From assembly GCA_900769205.1 (NCBI GenBank), contig CAAGFS010000037.1, positions 1 to 6,004 of the forward strand: 6,004 nucleotides of DNA, given 5' to 3'. The first letter of the stretch is position 1. Each line of letters opens with the position of its first letter. The notes below the pieces were generated by a model that worked only from the letters and a program-made list of their open reading frames with translations, did not search any database and was not told where the DNA came from. Source of the stretch: Clostridia bacterium (lineage in GTDB: Bacteria; Bacillota; Clostridia; Christensenellales; CAG-917). The position numbers and the translations under genes were made by a program. Positions 1-5,721 of the stretch are shown in pieces.

Positions 1-1
1 T

Positions 2-118
2 ATGCTCTTTTCAATCATAAGAGAAAAGCCCAAAGAAATATATCTGCACGGCGTTGAGTTTTCACGTCCGATGATGGATTGTCTTTGCAAAATAGCAAAA
101 GTCGTGCAATCTGCATAA
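2..118 (+). CDS. Possible 3' end of an unidentified protein gene entering from the left edge
   Basis: The plus-strand frame that includes base 2 is open for 38 codons and ends at a TAA (116-118). The peptide reads like a real C-terminus: a charged stretch (REKPKEIYLHG) is followed by an amphipathic run (PMMDCLCKIAKVVQSA) that could form a final helix. Base composition changes just after the stop, from mixed to strongly AT-rich, as expected at a gene end. The ATG at base 2 is probably internal, because no upstream sequence is available to judge a start. The gene would converge on serA, with the bidirectional hairpin at 279-315 between them. I do not recognise the family, and 38 residues are too few to assign a function. 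The alternative is that this is non-coding DNA with a chance open frame. Confidence 0.4.
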   Translation: MLFSIIREKPKEIYLHGVEFSRPMMDCLCKIAKVVQSA

Positions 119-278
119 AACACGATACGTGTCGCAAAACGTTCCAAAATGCGCAAAAACATCCGAAAAACGGAAATAATATGATATTAAAAACACGAAA
201 AGTGTTATATTATGTCGAATAAAAACACAAATCGTGTGATATAACAAGGAAATAGCAAGCAAGAAATCAAGTAGGCAC
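119..278. other. AT-rich non-coding region with three ACAC-N5-GTGT palindromes
   Basis: This stretch is A-rich and has no convincing coding frame. A minus-strand frame of 75 codons (289-62) is hydrophobic low-complexity sequence that begins inside the terminator hairpin, so I reject it. Three 13-bp palindromes share the form ACAC-N5-GTGT: ACACGATACGTGT (120-132), ACACGAAAAGTGT (193-205) and ACACAAATCGTGT (225-237). The last two lie in an imperfect direct repeat (188-212 and 220-244, 20 of 25 bases identical) whose copies start 32 bp apart, about three helical turns. A short TCCG-A5-CGGA inverted repeat lies at 162-174. A regulator-binding cluster or a small-RNA region is possible; no good promoter was found here. 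Confidence 0.45.
193..237. repeat. Paired imperfect direct repeat carrying palindromic operator-like sites
   Basis: The 25-bp units at 188-212 and 220-244 match at 20 positions, and each contains an ACAC-N5-GTGT palindrome (193-205 and 225-237). A third, isolated palindrome of the same form lies at 120-132. Equal arm and spacer lengths in all three suggest binding sites for a dimeric regulator or short RNA hairpins. No known operator was matched with certainty. Their place between two apparently convergent genes is unusual for operators, which lowers confidence. Confidence 0.4.
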
Positions 279-315
279 AAAAAAAGCAAGGCGATTTGCC
301 TTGCTTGGATTTTTT
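279..315 (-). terminator. Rho-independent terminator of the serC-serA operon, probably bidirectional
   Basis: A perfect 9-bp stem, AAGCAAGGC (284-292) and GCCTTGCTT (298-306), encloses a 5-nt loop. On the minus strand the stem runs straight into a T-tract from the A-run at 279-285, the classic intrinsic terminator layout, about 67 bp past the serA stop. On the plus strand the stem is followed by GGA and six Ts (310-315), so it could also stop transcription from a gene on the left. Confidence 0.9.
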
Positions 316-373
316 ATTGGGTGATTTCAGCCGAGCATTGAAACTGTCGTTTTGAATGCATTGTTCTTACGCG

Positions 374-1462
374 TCAGTACACTTGTCTGAACGAGATTGC
401 GTCCCCTGCGCCGAGAGCGTTGCAATCGAGCAATTCGTCGCTGTCGATTATGGTGTAGCGCAAGCCGTTTCTCGTTGCGCTCACTCCGCCGTAGGTCTTA
501 TCGTCGGCGGATATGACGGTGTAGCGGTGTTTCGCGCTTTTTTCAAGGGACAGGTTGGGCAAGTTGACGGAGTTTTTCACGTTGCCGTTTTCGATATAGT
601 CTTTCAGTTGTTTGCTTGCCATAACCGCGCAATTGTCTTCCGCTTCCTGAGTGGACGCGCCAAGGTGGGGTATTGCGATTATGCCGGCGACGTTCAGGCA
701 TTCCGCATTTGGGAAGTCAACGGCGTATTTGCGCAATTTCTTGCTTGCAAGCGCGTCTTTGACCGCATTCAGGTCAACGAGTTCTCCGCGCGCCATATTG
801 ACGAGTATTGCGCCGTCTTTCATGCTATCAATCGCTTCCTTGTCAACGAAGCCTTTGTTGTCCGAAGTCATTGGGACATGAAGGGTGACGAAATCCGCGC
901 ATCTCCAGGCGAATTTCAAATCGTCGAAAAGGGTGACGAAGGGTATCTCCGTCTTTGCCGTTTGCGACAAAAACGGATCGTAGCCCGTGACGTTCATTCC
1001 GAGAGCGTGAGCGGAGACGGCGACTTTTCTTCCTATCGCACCAAGTCCGACGACGCATATCGTCTTGCCTTCTATCTCGGTGCCTGCAAACGCGCTTTTG
1101 CCTTTTTCCACTTGTTTTGCCACGTCGTCACCCGAAAGGGAGTTTGCCCAATTTGCGCCTTCGACGACGTTTCTCGCACACAGAATGAGTGCGGATATGA
1201 CGAGTTCCTTGACGGCGTTTGCATTTGCGCCGGGGGTGTTGAACACGCACACGCCTTTTTTGGCGTATTCGGCGTGCGGAATATTGTTGACGCCTGCTCC
1301 CGCTCTTGCGACTGCGATGACGCTTTGGGGGAGTTGGTAGTCGTTCATATTGAACGAGCGCACGAGTATTCCGACGGGATTTTGCGCCGAGTCGGAGAGT
1401 TCGTAGCCGTCGAGAGTCTTGTTTGCGAGCGGTGAAATCGAGTTGAGTTTGAGTATTTGCAT
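374..1462 (-). CDS. serA: D-3-phosphoglycerate dehydrogenase
   Basis: This 362-aa cytoplasmic enzyme oxidises 3-phosphoglycerate to 3-phosphohydroxypyruvate with NAD, the first step of phosphorylated serine synthesis. The D-2-hydroxyacid dehydrogenase fold is clear. The N-terminal substrate region contains VARAGAGVNNI (51-61). The NAD-binding glycine motif GLGAIG is at 139-144. The catalytic set is probably R225 (in MARGELVD), E254 (in FPNAE) and H266 (in PHLGAST). The start at 1462 is chosen because an AAAAGGA site lies 4 bp upstream and MQILKLNSIS fits the family N-terminus; an ATG 31 codons further upstream adds only basic residues encoded by the hairpin spacer. The tail after about residue 311 resembles an ACT domain that lacks its middle: strand HRYTVIS, a short loop, then strand LRYTIIDSD and a final helix/strand ending FRQVY. 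The first helix and second strand of a normal ACT domain appear missing. It lies downstream of serC in the same operon. Confidence 0.95.
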   Translation of the reverse strand: MQILKLNSISPLANKTLDGYELSDSAQNPVGILVRSFNMNDYQLPQSVIAVARAGAGVNNIPHAEYAKKGVCVFNTPGANANAVKELVISALILCARNVVEGANWANSLSGDDVAKQVEKGKSAFAGTEIEGKTICVVGLGAIGRKVAVSAHALGMNVTGYDPFLSQTAKTEIPFVTLFDDLKFAWRCADFVTLHVPMTSDNKGFVDKEAIDSMKDGAILVNMARGELVDLNAVKDALASKKLRKYAVDFPNAECLNVAGIIAIPHLGASTQEAEDNCAVMASKQLKDYIENGNVKNSVNLPNLSLEKSAKHRYTVISADDKTYGGVSATRNGLRYTIIDSDELLDCNALGAGDAISFRQVY

Positions 1463-1466
1463 AATA

Positions 1467-1473
1467 TCCTTTT
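1467..1473 (-). promoter_or_regulatory. Ribosome binding site that fixes the serA start
   Basis: On the minus strand AAAAGGA is followed by TATT and the ATG at 1462-1460. No comparable site precedes the upstream in-frame ATG at 1555, which lies against the spacer hairpin, so the shorter form of SerA is preferred. Confidence 0.7.
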
Positions 1474-1498
1474 CTTGCGCTTTTGCGCTTTTTTTGTG

Positions 1499-1524
1499 AA
1501 AAGCACGGCGTTTTGCGTGCTTTT
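1499..1524 (-). terminator. Possible attenuator hairpin between serC and serA
   Basis: A perfect 9-bp inverted repeat, AAAAGCACG (1499-1507) and CGTGCTTTT (1516-1524), surrounds an 8-nt loop. On the minus strand it ends in four Ts and then CAC, so the U-tract is short. It could be a leaky terminator or an RNA processing or stability element that sets SerA below SerC. The stem is symmetrical and would look similar from either strand. Confidence 0.45.
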
Positions 1525-1528
1525 CGAT

Positions 1529-1559
1529 ATGCAAAGCGCGCCTTCGGGCGCGCAAGCAT
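1529..1559 (-). other. GC-rich hairpin directly after the serC stop codon
   Basis: The arms GCGCGCC (1536-1542) and GGCGCGC (1547-1553) pair perfectly around a 4-nt loop. They extend through a small internal loop to an outer ATGC/GCAT pairing (1529-1532 with 1556-1559), so the structure touches the serC stop codon. Read as plus-strand RNA the loop is the stable cUUCGg type; in the operon transcript (minus) it is CGAA. Only three Us follow on the minus strand, so it is a poor terminator. It may instead protect the serC 3' end. Confidence 0.5.
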
Positions 1560-2635
1560 CATTTGTTTTCAAGTTCAAAAGTTTTCATAAACTCAATGAG
1601 CGCGCTTACGCCTTCAACGGGCATTGCGTTGTATATCGACGCGCGCATTCCGCCCACGAGTTTGTGTCCTTTCAGGCTCACGAGCCCGTGTTGCTCGGCT
1701 TCCTTGACAAACTTTGCGTTGAGTTCGTCGCTCGGCGACACGAAAGGCACGTTCATAAGAGAGCGGTTTTCTTTTTCGACGTAGTTGTTGTAGAAGTCGG
1801 ATTGGTCGATGAAATCGTACAGCATCTCGGCTTTTTGGCGATTGACCTGCTCGATTGCCTTGACTCCGCCGTGCGCTTTGAGATAGCGCAGATTGAGCAT
1901 CATCATATATATCGACCAGCAGGGCGGTGTGTTGTACAGGCTATTTGCGTCGATTTGCGTGCGATATTTGAGCATCGTGGGGCAAATCGGCAACTCGTGA
2001 CCGAGCATATCGTCTTTTACGATGACGAGAGTGACTCCCGCGGGAGCAAGGTTCTTCTGCGCGCCCGCATAGATGAGCGCGTACTTTGAAACGTCCGCTT
2101 CTTCGCTCATTATGCAGGACGACATATCCGAAACGAGCGGAACGCCGCCTGTGTCGGGCAAAGAGTTGTATTTCAAGCCGAAAATGGTGTTGTTTTCGGT
2201 GATATGAACGTAGCTTGCGTCTTGTCTGAAATCGGAGGGTTGCGTTTTGGGAATATAGGTGAACTTTTTGTCTTCGCTTGACGCGACGAGACGCATATCG
2301 CCGTATTTTTGCGCTTCCTTGTACGCTTTTTTTGCAAAATTGCCCGTCACGATATAGTCCGCTTTCCCCGTTTTGAGAAGGTTGAGCGGGACGGCTTCGA
2401 ACTGCGTTGACGCACCGCCCTGAACGAGTATGACGTGATAGTCGTCGGGCACGTTCATAAGCTCTCTGACAAGCGAAAGGCACTCGTCGTTGATGGCGTC
2501 GTACCATTTCGAGCGGTGGCTCATTTCCATAACGCTCATTCCCGAGCCGCCGAAATCCGTGATTGATTTGCCGGCTTCTTCGAGCACTTCGAGCGGAAGC
2601 ATTCCCGGCCCTGCCGAAAAGTTGTAAACTCTCAT
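1559..2635 (-). CDS. serC: Phosphoserine aminotransferase
   Basis: This 358-aa cytoplasmic enzyme of the class V aminotransferases uses pyridoxal phosphate (PLP) and glutamate to convert 3-phosphohydroxypyruvate to O-phosphoserine, the second step of serine synthesis; the family also acts in some PLP-synthesis routes. The length is normal for SerC. Family marks are the N-terminus YNFSAGPGMLP (4-14), the MSHRSK motif (38-43), the cofactor-phosphate loop GGASTQF (73-79), an aspartate in VSDMSS (D170) that would contact the pyridine ring, the PLP lysine K194 in AGAQKNLAPAG, NTPP at 235-238, and the substrate-binding MRAS near the end (R331). The start is firm: AAGGAG lies 5 bp upstream of the ATG on the minus strand. 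It is the first gene of the serC-serA operon, 96 bp ahead of serA. The reading frame is intact. Confidence 0.97.
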   Translation of the reverse strand: MRVYNFSAGPGMLPLEVLEEAGKSITDFGGSGMSVMEMSHRSKWYDAINDECLSLVRELMNVPDDYHVILVQGGASTQFEAVPLNLLKTGKADYIVTGNFAKKAYKEAQKYGDMRLVASSEDKKFTYIPKTQPSDFRQDASYVHITENNTIFGLKYNSLPDTGGVPLVSDMSSCIMSEEADVSKYALIYAGAQKNLAPAGVTLVIVKDDMLGHELPICPTMLKYRTQIDANSLYNTPPCWSIYMMMLNLRYLKAHGGVKAIEQVNRQKAEMLYDFIDQSDFYNNYVEKENRSLMNVPFVSPSDELNAKFVKEAEQHGLVSLKGHKLVGGMRASIYNAMPVEGVSALIEFMKTFELENK

Positions 2636-2673
2636 ATTTTCTCCTTGAATTACAACGCGGTTGCATTGTGTGT

Positions 2674-2711
2674 TTTATACTTATATCCTAAATGCAAAGC
2701 GGGAGTTTGTA
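2674..2711 (-). promoter_or_regulatory. Weak candidate promoter for the serC-serA operon
   Basis: On the minus strand, TATAAG (2685-2680) and TATAAA (2679-2674) offer -10-like sequences about 40-50 bp before the serC start. TACAAA (2711-2706) is a poor -35 at a long 20-bp spacing from the first. A promoter must lie in this divergent region, but its exact position is uncertain. The leader would be short, with no room for a T-box or other large riboswitch. Confidence 0.3.
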
Positions 2712-2772
2712 AAGATTTTTTTTGAAAACCGCACTGAAAAATCCGCGATTTTGAGCCTTTTGAATGAAACTG

Positions 2773-2804
2773 TTGCTTAAAGCGAAAAATTGATGTAATA
2801 TAAT
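2773..2804 (+). promoter_or_regulatory. Candidate sigma-A promoter for rnj
   Basis: TTGCTT (2773-2778) is followed after 17 bp by TAATAT (2796-2801), overlapped by a perfect TATAAT (2799-2804) at 20 bp spacing. The surroundings are AT-rich. Transcription would start near 2808-2812, giving a leader of about 60 nt that includes the hairpin at 2834-2848. Confidence 0.6.
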
Positions 2805-2833
2805 AGATTGAAAAAATATTGATTTTATATCGT

Positions 2834-2848
2834 GCGCGCAAAGCGCGC
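2834..2848 (+). other. GC hairpin in the rnj leader
   Basis: GCGCGC (2834-2839), AAA and GCGCGC (2843-2848) form a tight 6-bp stem in an otherwise AT-rich leader, 20 bp before the rnj start codon and 8 bp before its GGAG site (2857-2860). A 5' stem like this could limit 5'-end attack on the mRNA. Whether it regulates rnj is inference. The 11-mer GCAAAGCGCGC recurs in the serC-serA spacer hairpin (1531-1541). Confidence 0.4.
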
Positions 2849-2868
2849 TGTGAATCGGAGAATAGAAT

Positions 2869-4512
2869 ATGGCAAAAAATGCAAAAACAGTCAAAGTCAC
2901 TTTTCTTGGCGGAGTCGGTGAAATCGGCAAAAATATGACCGCCATAGAATGCGGTGACGATATGATAATCGTGGATATGGGCGCGTCCTTCCCAAACGAA
3001 GACAGCCCCGGTATCGACGCGATAATCCCTGATATAACTTACGTCAAAGAGAATATGCACCGTCTTCGCGGAGTGGTGCTCACTCACGGACACGAAGACC
3101 ACATCGGCGCAATCCCGTACTATGCGGAAGATTTGAAAAAAACGCCCGTTTACGGCACTGCGCTCACGATAGGGCTTTTGCGCCGCAAACTCGACAAAAA
3201 CGGCAAAAACGCAAATCTCGTCACCGTTTCGGCGGGGGATACGATTACGCTGGGTTGTTTCAAAGTCGAGTTTATCAAAGTGTGTCACTCTATGGCGGGC
3301 GCGTGCTCGCTTGCGATAACCTGCCCCGTCGGCACGGTTTTCGTCACGGGCGATTTCAAGATAGACAACACGCCCATCGACGGCAAAAAGACGGATATAG
3401 GTCGCATTGCGGAGATCGGCGCAAAAGGCGTGCTTCTTATGCTCGGCGAGTCCACGAACGTGGAGAGAAAAGGCAGTTCCACGTCTGAAAAAGTGGTGGG
3501 GCAAAACCTTGAAAACATCTTTGTGGCAAACCCCGGCAAACGCATAGTCATCGCGTGTTTCGCATCTTCCAACTATCGCGTGCAACAGGTGCTCGACCTT
3601 GCCTACAAATACAAGAGAAAAGTCGTTCTTGCGGGCAAGAGCATGAAGGGCATAGTTGACGTCGCGTCCGCTTGCGGAGAATTGAAAGTGCCCAAAGGCG
3701 TCATCGTGGACGGAGTGGGCAAACTTCTTCCCGGTGAAACCGTGGTGCTTGCAACCGGCTCGCAAGGTGAACCGCTCAGCGCGCTCAACAAGCTGTCGAA
3801 GGGCGAGTTCAACAAGATAAATATTGGCACGGACGACCTTGTGGTGTTGTCGTCTTCTCCCATACCCGGCAACGAAAAGGCGGTTTACGACGTCATCAAC
3901 GACTTGTTCAGAAAGGGCGCGAACGTCATCTACGACAGCATGAACGACATTCACGTGTCGGGACACGCCTACGAAGAAGAACTCAAGCTTATGCTCACGC
4001 TCGTGCATCCGCAGTTCTTTATGCCCGTGCACGGCGAATACAGACACCAGTTCAAGCACGCGGAAATCGCAAAATCTTTGGGCGTGCAGTCAAAGAACGT
4101 GGTCATCGCAAACATCGGCGAGAGCTACGGCTTCAATCAGAAGGGCGTAAGACAGCACTCCAACGTGACGGCGGGCAACACCTACGTTGACGGAGTGGTG
4201 CTCGAAGACGGCAAATCCCTGATAAGCGACCGTCGTTCGCTTGCGGAATACGGCATGTTGTTGGTGCTTTGCGCAGTCGATACCGAAGCGGGCGCAATCG
4301 TGGGCGACGTGGACATCGTCGCGCGCGGTTTCAATCTGACGGACGAAGTGCAATCCAACATCAAAAACGCAACCGTAGATGCGATAAACTCGGCGGATTT
4401 TGACAAAATCGACGTCAACGAACTTGCGCGTATTGTCAAGAAATCCGTGAGAAAACTTTTCTACAAGGACAGACAATTCCCCATAATCATCCCCGTCATC
4501 GTGGAAGACTGA
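2869..4512 (+). CDS. rnj: Ribonuclease J
   Basis: This 547-aa cytoplasmic metallo-beta-lactamase / beta-CASP nuclease acts in mRNA decay and rRNA or mRNA 5' maturation, with endonuclease and 5'-3' exonuclease activity in the family. The usual length is about 555 aa, so it is complete. The N-terminus VTFLGGVGEIGKNM (10-23) is characteristic. The zinc ligands are all present: H73, H75, D77 and H78 (HGHEDH), H140, D162 (TGDFKID) and H388 (PVHGEYRH). The beta-CASP part spans about 190-370 and includes ESTNVER, FASSNYRVQQ, TGSQGEP, SSSPIPGNE and the catalytic-site HVSGH (362-366). The C-terminal domain (about 450-547) ends RQFPIIIPVIVED, as in the family. The motif spacing matches Bacillus RNase J1 with a constant two-residue offset, from my memory of that protein. 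GGAG lies 8 bp before the ATG. Mild oddities are GES where SDS is common (193-195) and tyrosine at 236 where histidine is common. Only one copy is visible; whether a J1/J2 pair exists is unknown. Confidence 0.96.
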   Translation: MAKNAKTVKVTFLGGVGEIGKNMTAIECGDDMIIVDMGASFPNEDSPGIDAIIPDITYVKENMHRLRGVVLTHGHEDHIGAIPYYAEDLKKTPVYGTALTIGLLRRKLDKNGKNANLVTVSAGDTITLGCFKVEFIKVCHSMAGACSLAITCPVGTVFVTGDFKIDNTPIDGKKTDIGRIAEIGAKGVLLMLGESTNVERKGSSTSEKVVGQNLENIFVANPGKRIVIACFASSNYRVQQVLDLAYKYKRKVVLAGKSMKGIVDVASACGELKVPKGVIVDGVGKLLPGETVVLATGSQGEPLSALNKLSKGEFNKINIGTDDLVVLSSSPIPGNEKAVYDVINDLFRKGANVIYDSMNDIHVSGHAYEEELKLMLTLVHPQFFMPVHGEYRHQFKHAEIAKSLGVQSKNVVIANIGESYGFNQKGVRQHSNVTAGNTYVDGVVLEDGKSLISDRRSLAEYGMLLVLCAVDTEAGAIVGDVDIVARGFNLTDEVQSNIKNATVDAINSADFDKIDVNELARIVKKSVRKLFYKDRQFPIIIPVIVED

Positions 4513-4531
4513 CGGCAAACAAGGTGAGAAT

Positions 4532-5620
4532 ATGTACAGAAAACGCATAATTTTGATACTGACGTCGCGCGACGAGCCAGACAACGTGTCGCAAAAACTT
4601 GCCGAGGCAATACGCAAGATAGGCACGCACAACGTCGTGGTTATGAGCGACGACCGCTACGGCTCGGCGACAAAACTCTCCGCACTCGACAGGCTTATGG
4701 ACAGCGGAGGGGAGTATCAATATTTGCTTGAAAAAAAGGACAAGAGCATTCTCAAAGAAAAGTTCGGATTCAAGTCCTTGTCAAAGCGAGTCAATCGCAT
4801 CAACAATCTCATCAAGCGTTTTCATCCCGAGTACATTTTGTGCGTGACGCCCTACGCTCACCATTGCGCCACCGAAGCCAAACGTCGTGCAAGATTCGAC
4901 ACGCAGATCATATATCTTATGAACACTTTTTGCCTGCCGAAGCGCATACACGACAACACGACAAGCGTTTATATCGTCGAAAATCCGGAGATAAAGACCG
5001 CTTTGGTGCAAAAGGGCATAAAATCAAAGGACGTTATGGTGATGGGGCTGCCTTTTGAAGCGCAAAGCATTTCAAAGGACGAAGTCGAGCAAAAAAAGCG
5101 CGAGCTCGGTCTGCCCAAAGTCAAGACGGTTTACCTTGGCATAAGCGACAAAAAGAAATTGCAAAAGGCGTATTCGCTCCTTCTCGATCAGGGCGAAATC
5201 GCAAATCTCGCGGTGTATTGCGACGATCAGAAACTTCTTCCCGCACTCTCGTCGATGGCGGTGAAGGTGCCCGAGATGAAAGTCGTGTTCATTCAGGACA
5301 AGGACAGAATCGGCGAGTATCTTCAGCTCTCCGACGTCGCCGTGGTGGAATACGACGTGGCAACCATCTACAAGTGTATGAAACTCGGCGTGCCGTCAAT
5401 CGTGTTTTCCGCAAACGAGCACGAGCAGGCAGACCTTGGCTTTTTGGTTTCGCACAATCTGTGCCTCAACGCAAAGGAAGATATAGAAATCGTTGCCCTT
5501 TTGTACAAGGTTTTGCAGACGAGCGTCGGAGAATACATTTCGCAGAACGCAAAGAATTGGGTTGAGATGAGCAGTATAGACAACATAGCCGCGTTTTTAT
5601 CGACGTATATCGCGGTGTAA
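4532..5620 (+). CDS. Putative GT-B glycosyltransferase (MurG / MGDG-synthase-like), divergent
   Basis: This 362-aa protein has no signal peptide or membrane segment. I assign it only to a fold, by pattern. The N-terminal half starts with a Rossmann-like strand (RKRIILILTSRD, 3-14), then a helical region with many lysines, then FHPEYILCVTPYAHHCATEAKRR (97-119), which resembles the 'PD-iI-t-pf--' segment of monogalactosyldiacylglycerol-synthase-type enzymes. Next come YIVENPEIKTALVQKGIKSKDVMVMGLPFE (147-176), like the 'PSeevk--L---Gi---kv-vtGiPv' hinge, and a second Rossmann half (about 197-335) with LGVPSIVFSANEHEQADLGFLV (285-306), like the 'PGQE-gNa' sugar-nucleotide site. The glycine-rich GGS/GGSxG loop expected near 200 is replaced by YLGISDKKKL. 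It may therefore be a weak or specialised transferase or a non-catalytic relative. Substrate (lipid, peptidoglycan precursor or other) is unknown. It starts 19 bp after rnj with AAGGTGAG (4521-4528) as ribosome site, so the two are probably co-transcribed. Confidence 0.6.
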   Translation: MYRKRIILILTSRDEPDNVSQKLAEAIRKIGTHNVVVMSDDRYGSATKLSALDRLMDSGGEYQYLLEKKDKSILKEKFGFKSLSKRVNRINNLIKRFHPEYILCVTPYAHHCATEAKRRARFDTQIIYLMNTFCLPKRIHDNTTSVYIVENPEIKTALVQKGIKSKDVMVMGLPFEAQSISKDEVEQKKRELGLPKVKTVYLGISDKKKLQKAYSLLLDQGEIANLAVYCDDQKLLPALSSMAVKVPEMKVVFIQDKDRIGEYLQLSDVAVVEYDVATIYKCMKLGVPSIVFSANEHEQADLGFLVSHNLCLNAKEDIEIVALLYKVLQTSVGEYISQNAKNWVEMSSIDNIAAFLSTYIAV

Positions 5621-5635
5621 AAGCACGAAACATCA

Positions 5636-5664
5636 TTTTCCAAAGCGCAGAACGGCGCGGAAAA
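5636..5664 (+). other. Stem-loop in the spacer before the radical-SAM gene
   Basis: TTTTCC (5636-5641) pairs with GGAAAA (5659-5664), and GCGC (5645-5648) with GCGC (5655-5658), giving a 10-bp stem with a 3-nt AAA bulge and a 6-nt loop. The plus strand continues CGCAAAACG with no U-tract, so it is not an intrinsic terminator. It may be an RNA processing or stability element. The rest of the 5621-5721 spacer is A-rich, and I see no gene in it. Confidence 0.3.
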
Positions 5665-5721
5665 CGCAAAACGAAAAAGATAGAAAAAACCGAAACCCAA
5701 AAATACGGTGAAGACACAATT

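Noticed and set aside
62..289. 75-codon minus-strand open frame with hydrophobic residues
   Set aside because: It starts within the terminator hairpin, has no ribosome site, and its hydrophobic Phe/Leu/Ile content follows from the A-rich plus strand. It also covers all three palindromes.
356..1435. 359-codon plus-strand open frame
   Set aside because: It lies wholly antisense to serA, whose product has clear family motifs. The translation is rich in Cys, Phe, His and Arg with no recognisable domain, typical of an antisense shadow.
1477..1495. GCGC-TTTT-GCGC followed by seven Ts on the plus strand, as a terminator
   Set aside because: The stem is only 4 bp and no plus-strand gene lies upstream, so it is unlikely to act as a terminator.
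1463..1555. N-terminal extension of SerA by 31 residues
   Set aside because: The extension is basic low-complexity sequence encoded by the hairpin spacer. It lacks a ribosome site and does not fit the family N-terminus, whereas the ATG at 1462 has AAAAGGA in place.
1941..2666. 241-codon minus-strand open frame overlapping serC
   Set aside because: It is an out-of-frame shadow of serC, very rich in Arg and Ser, with no domain.
2636..2868. Riboswitch or T-box leader for the serine operon
   Set aside because: The minus-strand leader from any plausible promoter is only tens of bases long, and no T-box or known riboswitch core was seen.
2650..4059. 469-codon minus-strand open frame
   Set aside because: It is antisense to rnj and crosses the rnj promoter and leader. 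Its translation is rich in His, Phe, Val and Arg without motifs, and it would overlap the serC promoter region.
4090..4632. 180-codon minus-strand open frame across the rnj / glycosyltransferase junction
   Set aside because: It is antisense to two well-supported genes and has no motif or ribosome site.
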